Shown: piece by piece, positions 1-5,932 of the stretch
Numbering within the stretch: position 1 is the stretch's first letter
How the letters are laid out: every line of letters starts with the position of its first letter
Origin: JAFDZV01 sp966128725
GTDB lineage: Bacteria; Bacteroidota; Ignavibacteria; OLB7
Assembly (NCBI GenBank): GCA_966128725.1
Contig: CBHYLN010000108.1
Coordinates: forward strand, 1 to 17,548
Reading direction: 5' to 3'
Length of the DNA: 17,548 nucleotides
Made by a program: the position numbers and the translations under genes
The notes under the pieces: generated by a model
What the model was told of the DNA's origin: nothing
Database searches by the model: none
Seen by the model: the letters and a program-made list of their open reading frames with translations, nothing else

Positions 1-58
1 CCCCCCGGGGGGGGGCCACTGTGGCCCCCCCCAACCGCGCCCCCCGGGGGGCGGCCAC
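1..58. repeat. C/G palindromes and a 19-bp direct repeat at the window edge
   Basis: A 19-bp sequence made of six C, six G, three further bases and CCAC occurs at 1-19 and again at 40-58 with one difference. Each copy contains the perfect 12-bp palindrome CCCCCCGGGGGG. Positions 8-19 and 21-32 also form an almost uninterrupted inverted repeat (G8-CCAC against GTGG-C8). As RNA it would be a very stable hairpin, so it could end transcription of a gene left of the window. Homopolymers of this length at a contig edge can also be assembly or sequencing artefacts. Confidence 0.6.
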
Positions 59-64
59 ATCGGG

Positions 65-218
65 CCGCCCCAACGACGACGCCCCAACCGGGCCGACCCA
101 ACGACGCCGTCCCAACCGGACCGCCCCAACCGGACCGCCCCAACCGGACCGTCCCAACCGGACCGCCCCAACCGGACCGTCCCAACTGGGCCGCCCCAAC
201 GACGCCGTCCCAACCGGG
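65..218. repeat. 14-bp tandem repeat, 11 units (minisatellite)
   Basis: Eleven consecutive 14-base units follow the consensus CCGYCCCAACCGGA. Units starting CCGCCCC and CCGTCCC partly alternate, and several end in GACG or GGG instead of GGA. Degenerate sequence continues on both sides. The unit length is not a multiple of three, so the open frame that crosses it (Pro/Arg/Thr/Asn-rich, repeating every 14 residues) cycles through all three phases. That argues against it being an N-terminal extension of the DUF3179 gene downstream. It is probably an intergenic variable-number repeat. Confidence 0.85.
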
Positions 219-347
219 CCGCCACGCATCACCACGCCCCGCACCCCGGGCGCTCACCGATCCAACGAACTGCGTAACTTGCGCCGATCCCCGCCGGGCA
301 GCATGCGTGCCGAACGGCGAACCACGAACTTTCCATGCTGGATTGCG

Positions 348-1559
348 ATGCCACGCTCGAGATACCGTTTCTTCCTGCCAATGTTCCTGGTTGGGTTGTT
401 GCTCCTGATTGCGACGCCCATTCTGCGCGTACTTCTGTTGATGGCGCCAATCCCGCTGACTCAGGAGAAGGATCTCATCGGCACGGCCTATTACGTGGAT
501 ATGCTGTATCCCTATCTGGCCATCCTGGGCGCGTTGATGGTTGGCCCACAGATCGTGCATGTGCTGCGCACCTCGCCGTTCAGGCTCCGGCTGGGCATAT
601 TATTCCTTGGCGTGTTCCTTGCCGGCCTTAACTACATGGCGGCGTTCAAGATGGTGGCGGCCAAGATGTTCGTGGAGCCAACCCGCGTGGTGTTCGCCAA
701 GGCGGCAACCAACAAGGTGCCGCTGGACAGGTTGGTAGTGGGGCTGGAACGCGGCGGCGTTGCAAAGGCCTATCCCATCTACATGATGGCATACCACCAC
801 ATCGTGCAGGATTCGGTGGCGGGCACGCCCGTGCTGGTAACGTACTGTTCGTTGTGCCGCACCGGGCGCGTGTTCAACCCCATCATCAATGGCGTGCACG
901 AACACTTCCGTCTGGTTGGCATCCAGCACTACAACGCGATGCTGGAGGACGGCAGCACCCGGAGCTGGTGGTATCAGGCCACCGGCACCGCGGCATACGG
1001 CGAACGGACCGGCATGGCGCTGGAGGAGTTCCCCTCCGAGCAGATGACGCTGAAGGCGTGGTTGGCGGCCCATCCGGAATCGCTGGTGTTGCAGCCGGAC
1101 ACGGTGTTCAACGAGGTGTACGCGCGCTCGAAGGATTATGAAGCGATGCGCGAGGATCTGGACTCCACAACCGGCAAGATGCTGCACTGGCAGCCGGGTA
1201 GCTGGGTGGTGGGGATCGAGCAGAACAAGGCAGCCCGCGCCTGGGATTGGAATCACATGCGCGCCGAAGGGGTGATCAACGACACGGTGGGCGGCACTCC
1301 GGTAGTTGTGGCGATGGCCGGCGATACGATCAACTTCTGCGCGTTCAGCCGCGTTGCCGATGGCGCAACGCTGACGTTCGCGGCCGACTCCGCCGGCCGT
1401 GGCCTGCGCGACGCCGCCACCGGTTCGTTGTGGAACTGGAGCGGACAGTGCATCGAGGGCGCCAGCATCGGCAAACGCCTTGCACGCGTTGCGGCCCACC
1501 AGCAATACTGGCATGCCTGGGAAACGTTCCATCCAACCGGAACGCGCTACAAGCCGTAG
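348..1559 (+). CDS. Membrane-anchored DUF3179 protein
   Basis: The product is 403 residues from the ATG at 348. An in-frame ATG at 303 would add 15 residues. The much longer open frame starting further left runs through tandem repeats and is rejected. No good Shine-Dalgarno decides the start; 348 places a basic MPRSRYR segment just before the first membrane helix. Hydrophobic segments lie at about 8-33, 48-70 and 82-102, followed by a DUF3179 domain at about 120-400. Family hallmarks are AYPI, GTPVLVTYCSLC (Cys167 and Cys170) and the C-terminal TGSLWNWSG plus YWHAWETFHP block. The domain looks internally duplicated: DSVAGTPVLV near 155 mirrors DTVGGTPVVV near 312. The function of DUF3179 is unknown. 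The Cys pair suggests metal binding or redox chemistry, which fits the Fe-S gene 39 bp downstream. That functional link is inference. Confidence 0.88.
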   Translation: MPRSRYRFFLPMFLVGLLLLIATPILRVLLLMAPIPLTQEKDLIGTAYYVDMLYPYLAILGALMVGPQIVHVLRTSPFRLRLGILFLGVFLAGLNYMAAFKMVAAKMFVEPTRVVFAKAATNKVPLDRLVVGLERGGVAKAYPIYMMAYHHIVQDSVAGTPVLVTYCSLCRTGRVFNPIINGVHEHFRLVGIQHYNAMLEDGSTRSWWYQATGTAAYGERTGMALEEFPSEQMTLKAWLAAHPESLVLQPDTVFNEVYARSKDYEAMREDLDSTTGKMLHWQPGSWVVGIEQNKAARAWDWNHMRAEGVINDTVGGTPVVVAMAGDTINFCAFSRVADGATLTFAADSAGRGLRDAATGSLWNWSGQCIEGASIGKRLARVAAHQQYWHAWETFHPTGTRYKP

Positions 1560-1598
1560 CCGGCCGGCATTATTAACCGAACCGAGCGCGGCAATATC

Positions 1599-2585
1599 AT
1601 GGACGCAGCATCGCTCTCACCCCCGCCGTTCGCCTGGGAAGCCTGGTATGCCGGCGTTGGCGGGCGCACCCTGAACATCCCGGCGGTGCAGGAATATCTG
1701 CGACGGATTTTCGAGGAGCAATACCCGCTGTTCGATGGGCCGGTTGCGCCAACGCGCCATTGCTTTGCCTCGGCCGATGAAGCGGCTGCGACGATCAAGG
1801 CCAAGGCGCTGGAGTTCGGGGCTGATATTGTGGGCATCTGCCGCATCGAGCCGCAGGATATCTATCAGGGGCGCACGGTTACCGAGCGGTACGCGATCGC
1901 GGTGGGCGCGAAGATGTTGTGGCGCGAGTTTCAGGTGGTGCCGTCGGAGCAATCGGCGATCGAGTGCCTGCGCGTGTACCACTCGCTGGGCGAAACGGTG
2001 GTACGCCTTGCGGCGTATATCCGCGGCCTGGGCTATACATGCACGGTGGAGCACCCTATCGGCGACAGCGATCTGCTGCACATCCCGATTGGGCTGAAGG
2101 CGGGGTTTGGTGAGCTGGGCCGCCACGGCTCGATCATCCACCCCACGCTGGGGCCGTTGTTCCGCATGGGAAGCGTTGCAACGTCGATCGAGATGACAAT
2201 CGATCACCCCATCGATGCCGGCATCGCCGCCTTCTGCGACCGCTGCCGCGCCTGCCGCATCTACTGCCCGGCCGACGCAATCCCGGACGAACGCGACGCC
2301 ACCGCCGGCAAGGATCATCTGGGCAACGACCGCTACCGTGTGGATACCGGGCGCTGTTTCCCCTACTTCGCAAAACACAACTACTGCTCCATCTGCCTGC
2401 CCGTGTGCGTGTATCATCACAAGGAGTGGGCGCGCGATTTCGAGGGGCACCCCACCCGGCTGTTCCCGGAGCTGATTATCCTGCAACCGCCCGACCCGTA
2501 CGACGGTATCGCCGAACACCAACGCCATGCCTACCCACGGCTGAAACGCAGCTTGGCGCCGGAGCAATCTGGCCAAAAGGCTTGA
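1599..2585 (+). CDS. Double-[4Fe-4S] protein, reductive dehalogenase/QueG-like
   Basis: This is a 328-residue soluble protein. Two cluster motifs are visible: C213-x2-C216-x2-C219-x3-C223-Pro, and C253-x9-C263-x2-C266-x3-C270. The segment GELGRHG at 171-177, followed by a G-P-L-F-R-M-G-S-V stretch, is typical of the cobamide-linked epoxyqueuosine reductase (QueG) and reductive dehalogenase superfamily. In that family such ferredoxin modules pass electrons to a corrinoid active site. No Tat or Sec signal and no transmembrane segment is seen, so it is unlike classical respiratory RdhA, which carries a Tat leader. At 328 residues it is near QueG length and shorter than RdhA. The gene begins 39 bp after the DUF3179 gene and is probably co-transcribed with it; the membrane protein may serve as its anchor or partner. 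A dehalogenase or queuosine role is not demonstrated. Confidence 0.85.
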   Translation: MDAASLSPPPFAWEAWYAGVGGRTLNIPAVQEYLRRIFEEQYPLFDGPVAPTRHCFASADEAAATIKAKALEFGADIVGICRIEPQDIYQGRTVTERYAIAVGAKMLWREFQVVPSEQSAIECLRVYHSLGETVVRLAAYIRGLGYTCTVEHPIGDSDLLHIPIGLKAGFGELGRHGSIIHPTLGPLFRMGSVATSIEMTIDHPIDAGIAAFCDRCRACRIYCPADAIPDERDATAGKDHLGNDRYRVDTGRCFPYFAKHNYCSICLPVCVYHHKEWARDFEGHPTRLFPELIILQPPDPYDGIAEHQRHAYPRLKRSLAPEQSGQKA

Positions 2586-2725
2586 TAACGGCGCGACGCA
2601 ATAACGCCCCAACGGGGATGCTGCTCTTGAACGATCCAGAACTTCGCATAACGACCTCATCAATGCTGTCAATAGCGGCGGTAGCTTCGTAGAACGAGGT
2701 CGCTCAAACAAGCGACTCATGTTAG
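2586..2725. other. Intergenic region with an inverted repeat upstream of fic
   Basis: No gene is supported here. CGACCTC at 2652-2658 and GAGGTCG at 2696-2702 form a 7-bp inverted repeat around a 37-base spacer. A minimal CCCC-AAC-GGGG hairpin at 2607-2617 could weakly end the upstream operon. The stretch marks the change from high-GC sequence to the low-GC fic island. Confidence 0.45.
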
Positions 2726-2775
2726 GTCAAAACATGTGACAGTTTTTTGACGTAGTTTGCCGTATCTTGCTATCC
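2726..2775 (+). promoter_or_regulatory. Putative fic promoter with overlapping operator
   Basis: TTGACG at 2747-2752 resembles a sigma-70 type -35 box. A 17-base spacer leads to CTATCC (2770-2775), a poor -10 match. The -35 box is overlapped by an inverted repeat, GTCAAAA at 2726-2732 and TTTTGAC at 2745-2751, spaced by 12 bases. This is a plausible regulator site, and the Fic protein itself has a C-terminal winged helix that might bind it. The assignment rests on pattern only, and FCB-group promoters often deviate from the sigma-70 consensus. Confidence 0.35.
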
Positions 2776-2830
2776 GCCTGTGACAGAAGCGTCCATTTCA
2801 GGCAAAAAACGCCAAAGACAAAGCCAAGAC

Positions 2831-2835
2831 AGAGG
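2831..2835 (+). promoter_or_regulatory. Shine-Dalgarno-like site of fic
   Basis: AGAGG lies 6 bases before the ATG at 2842. It decides this start over an in-frame TTG at 2767. It stands out because the other genes of the window lack a recognisable Shine-Dalgarno, which is one more sign that this gene has a different origin. Confidence 0.55.
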
Positions 2836-2841
2836 ACAACG

Positions 2842-4020
2842 ATGCGGCCATATGAGAAGACCCATAAGTGGATCACCTTTACGGCCGATCTGCAGAAAGC
2901 GAACTATCGATTCTGGATGATGCTCGGAGAGGCTGAATCGAAGTGTCATCATCTGCGTGGGGTACCTTTGCTACCCGAGATGTCGAAGAAGTTACATATG
3001 CTGTACTTGGCGAAGGGTGCATTGGCCACTACTGCAATCGAAGGTAACACGCTGACGGAAGAGGAAGTTGTCAAACGGCTACAAGGCAAGCTCGAATTAT
3101 CCCCATCGCGACAGTACCTGGGACAAGAAGTTGACAACATTGTCGAAGCATGCAACGGGATCACAGAAAGCCTATTCGAAGCTGGCAATTCGCCATTGTC
3201 CAGAAGCGACCTGGAAGGCTATAACAAGCTGATTCTAAATAATGTCCCGCTCAAAAAGGAAGTTATCCCCGGAAAGATCCGAAATTACAACGTGGGAGCA
3301 GGACGTTATCTTGGCGCACCATATGAAGACTGCGGGTACCTCCTTGACAAATTATGCGATTGGCTCAATGCAGAAACCGGCATTCCCGGCCGTCCTTTAG
3401 CCAATGGAGTTCTAAAAGCAATTCTAGCCCACTTATACATTGCTTGGATTCACCCATTCGGTGATGGCAATGGACGCACGGCACGACTAGTAGAGTACCG
3501 CATTCTCTTTGCGTCTGGCGTTCCACATGTAGCTGCTCATGTACTCAGTAACCATTACAACCAAACGCGTAATGAGTACTACATACATCTCGACAATGCA
3601 AGCAAATCGGGTGGCGACATATTCCCATTTTTGGAATATGCCCTTCAGGGCTTCACCGACGGGTTAAAGGAACAGATTGCTTTGATTCAAGAGATGCAGC
3701 TCAGGATACTCTGGGAGCGTCATATTCACAATATATTTAAGGATCACAAACGCGAGACCGAGAGACGGCGGCGCGAATTGGCCTTTGATATATCAACCCG
3801 ATACTTTGAAGATCAAGAGGCCGTCGATCCAAATGCAATTAAAATATTATCACCCAGACTAGTTCGATCTTACTATGGGAAGAGCGAGCGGACAATCACT
3901 CGCGATGTCAACGAACTAATTCAGCTGGGGTTGGTAGTAAGAGGAAGGGATGCTCATCTTCGTCCAAACATTGCACAAATGAGCGTTTTCAAATCAGCAA
4001 CAATGACATCCGAATACTAA
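2842..4020 (+). CDS. Fic family protein, class II, with C-terminal winged helix
   Basis: The product is 392 residues from the ATG at 2842. The Fic core motif HPFGDGNGRTAR lies at 204-215, with the catalytic His204, Asp208 for Mg2+ and the GNGR anion-binding loop all intact. A flap-like GKIRNYNVGAGRY segment lies at about 144-156. An N-terminal inhibitory motif of the (S/T)xxxE(G/N) type is present as TTAIEG (Thr63, Glu67, Gly68), so this is a class II, self-inhibited Fic protein. Residues about 335-370 (SERTITRDVNELIQLGLVV) look like a winged helix-turn-helix. Fic enzymes of this type usually transfer AMP from ATP to a hydroxyl side chain of a target protein; the target here is unknown. GC is about 48% in a sampled 60-base stretch, against above 60% in the neighbours, and codons include many A/T-ending ones, which suggests horizontal acquisition. 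No separate antitoxin gene is seen, as expected for class II. Confidence 0.93.
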   Translation: MRPYEKTHKWITFTADLQKANYRFWMMLGEAESKCHHLRGVPLLPEMSKKLHMLYLAKGALATTAIEGNTLTEEEVVKRLQGKLELSPSRQYLGQEVDNIVEACNGITESLFEAGNSPLSRSDLEGYNKLILNNVPLKKEVIPGKIRNYNVGAGRYLGAPYEDCGYLLDKLCDWLNAETGIPGRPLANGVLKAILAHLYIAWIHPFGDGNGRTARLVEYRILFASGVPHVAAHVLSNHYNQTRNEYYIHLDNASKSGGDIFPFLEYALQGFTDGLKEQIALIQEMQLRILWERHIHNIFKDHKRETERRRRELAFDISTRYFEDQEAVDPNAIKILSPRLVRSYYGKSERTITRDVNELIQLGLVVRGRDAHLRPNIAQMSVFKSATMTSEY

Positions 4021-4306
4021 ATGGCATGTCACAAACACATACCAATCACATATTTAAAAATATACCCACTGATCCATCATGAAATCCGAATCTGCTTTGC
4101 GGGCTCGGACGTGATCAGCACGAACCATGTGGTACATGTACTTGGGGCTACGTCCCACATTGTGATTGATCGGGCCGTTGGCCCTGCATGTACCGCCACC
4201 CGAACTTCCGGCCCCTCTCTACAACAATCCCTGAGCGTACATCTAACGCCGCGCGCGGGTTTCGTGTTCACGGGCTCACAGATCGATTGGTCGGCTGGCA
4301 CACCCG
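4021..4306. other. Intergenic region between fic and the convergent lipoprotein gene
   Basis: I find no convincing gene. The stretch holds an AT-rich dyad just after fic (ATATTT at 4050-4055 and AAATAT at 4058-4063), the perfect 10-bp palindrome GTACATGTAC at 4132-4141, and a small hairpin GGGCC-GTT-GGCCC at 4172-4184. One of these may end the convergent transcripts, but none has a proper U-tract. Short open frames on both strands have unlikely composition. Confidence 0.45.
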
Positions 4307-5719
4307 CTAATACAGCGACTCGATCCGGAAAGCACGATAGATCAAGTACGCGGGATTGGCGAGCGACAGCTCCCACAGCGCGGAGCCGCCAGCATCAACT
4401 TCCACAAGCCTGCCCAGTGTTCCGTAGGTAATCAAGGTATTGCCGTTGGCCTGCCGATGCGCGAAGCCAAGGGCAAAGGCATACAGGGGCGGTGAGTGGC
4501 GATACTGCCACACCATTTCGGCGGTTTTGGTCGATTCGTTCAGCCGGTACTCCACCGCGCGGCTTTCCGGCGGGTTGTGCAGGTTGCCGTTATCGAACAG
4601 GATGATATTTCCGTTGGCCAGCCGGCGTATCCCATGCTGGTGCGAGAACCCGCCCAGCGGATCGCCCTGGAAAGTGAACTGGTTGTGTTTGCCGCCCAGA
4701 CGCCAGATAACGTCGCCGGTCGCGGAGTTGATCTTCAGCACCATGTCGCTGTTCCGGAAGGAGACCAGCAGATGCCCGTCGGCATCAACGTCGATGGCGT
4801 TGGCATGCCATGGGTTCACCGCCGGGGTGGTCAGCGGAATGTCCTGCGCCGCTTCGTCCGGCGTCAGGTACGCGGGGCTCCACCACCGCAACGACGTACC
4901 CAGCGGCCGCACGTAGTTCACGGCGATCCCCTTCACCCGGGCGGCGGCCAGGCCGCCAAGCGCCGTAAGATCCTCCACCGTATCGGCCAGGCCCAGCAGC
5001 ACGTACCCGTCCGCTCGCAATCGCAGCTCGTGCGCGCCGGTTTCCATGCCGCCCGGCGCGCTGTACTGGCCAACCACGTTGCCAAGCAGATCCAGCTCGT
5101 AGAAGCGGCGCTCCTCCTGGCCCAACGAGGAGAAGACCGTGAAATGTCCGTTGGGCTGGCGCTGGAAGTCCGTAACCTGCGTGGCGAACCGCCGGTACCA
5201 CGCCACGCGGCCATTGTTATCGCACACGATGGCGTAAAACCCACCCAGCGATGTATCGCCCGCGGTAATGCCGAACATGGCATACCCCGACGAGGGTGTC
5301 CCGTGGCTGGTTACCGAAAACGCCGGCATGTCGGCCGGCACCGGCCCCGAGGCGAAGGTCGCCGTGTCGCTGGTATCGGCGCCGGCGTCGGAGCTGGCAA
5401 CGGCGGTAAGCCTGTATCGTGATTCCGCCCGCATGCCAACCACCGGCACCACGGCCGAGTCGCCCGCAACGGCGTATTCCGGGGTCAGGCTTGCCACGCC
5501 GCCATCATCCCAGAACCGCACGGCCACCCGCCTGGCGCCTTTGGCATGCACCACGGCCATGCAACTGAGCACGTTGTTGGGGTTCGCCTCCACACGGAAG
5601 CCCAGCACGGTTGGGGGCGTGGCGCCCTGCGTTGGTTGATCGCTTGAGCAGGCGGCAAGGCCAGCGGCCATCACCAACACAGCCAGACCGGTAAGCGCAG
5701 TATGAACACGGGATTTCAT
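4307..5719 (-). CDS. Arylsulfotransferase (ASST)-family lipoprotein
   Basis: This product is 470 residues from the ATG at 5719. A longer frame starts 12 codons upstream but would bury the signal peptide. The N-terminus is a lipoprotein signal with lipobox LAAC and Cys24 as the lipidation site. Residues about 35-130 look like a fibronectin/Ig-type beta domain. The rest is a beta-propeller of the arylsulfotransferase family with repeated blade motifs such as DADGHLLVSFRN, GDVIWRLGG and LANGNIILFDNG. Conserved residues in typical positions are His230 (AHELRLRADG), His305 (WHANAID), Arg322 and His360/His362 (FSHQHGIRR). These probably correspond to the catalytic His/Arg set of bacterial ASST, which moves sulfate from one phenol to another without PAPS. 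Substrates are unknown, and some family members may be structural only. A terminator-like hairpin and 213 bp separate it from the upstream minus-strand gene, so it is probably transcribed on its own. Confidence 0.85.
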   Translation of the reverse strand: MKSRVHTALTGLAVLVMAAGLAACSSDQPTQGATPPTVLGFRVEANPNNVLSCMAVVHAKGARRVAVRFWDDGGVASLTPEYAVAGDSAVVPVVGMRAESRYRLTAVASSDAGADTSDTATFASGPVPADMPAFSVTSHGTPSSGYAMFGITAGDTSLGGFYAIVCDNNGRVAWYRRFATQVTDFQRQPNGHFTVFSSLGQEERRFYELDLLGNVVGQYSAPGGMETGAHELRLRADGYVLLGLADTVEDLTALGGLAAARVKGIAVNYVRPLGTSLRWWSPAYLTPDEAAQDIPLTTPAVNPWHANAIDVDADGHLLVSFRNSDMVLKINSATGDVIWRLGGKHNQFTFQGDPLGGFSHQHGIRRLANGNIILFDNGNLHNPPESRAVEYRLNESTKTAEMVWQYRHSPPLYAFALGFAHRQANGNTLITYGTLGRLVEVDAGGSALWELSLANPAYLIYRAFRIESLY

Positions 5720-5852
5720 CGGGGTTCGCTTCGGATTACGATGTGAACGATACACGAAGGAAAGGGGTGAGAATCGAGCAACGGCAGCATGACATGATGC
5801 CGAGCGAACTTGCGCATTTCAAACGCATGTTGCAACACGGGAACTGCACTAT

Positions 5853-5862
5853 CCCCCCCCCC
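5853..5862. repeat. C10 homopolymer upstream of the ASST gene
   Basis: Ten consecutive C residues (G10 on the coding strand of the ASST gene) lie about 135 bases before that gene's start. Tracts like this can slip during replication and vary promoter strength. There is no proof that it does so here. Confidence 0.4.
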
Positions 5863-5870
5863 ACAAACAC

Positions 5871-5904
5871 CAGGGGCACGGTACGCCATGCGCCCGTGCC
5901 CCTG
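5871..5904 (-). terminator. Hairpin terminator after the T9SS cargo gene
   Basis: An 11-bp perfect stem (CAGGGGCACGG at 5871-5881, CCGTGCCCCTG at 5894-5904) with a 12-base loop begins 29 bases past the stop of the minus-strand gene at 5933. The sequence following it on the minus strand is GTGTTTGTG and then a G-run, so it lacks a classical U-tract. Confidence 0.65.
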
Positions 5905-5932
5905 CTGATACTGCAATCGCTGTTCGCCGTGC

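Noticed and set aside
21..347. Long N-terminal extension of the DUF3179 protein
   Set aside because: It is encoded by a 14-bp tandem repeat whose phase shifts every unit, has a biased Pro/Arg/Thr composition, and would put a long disordered tail before the first membrane helix.
4021..4431. Small open frames after fic on both strands
   Set aside because: Composition is atypical, there is no Shine-Dalgarno or domain, and they overlap the 3' end of the ASST gene.
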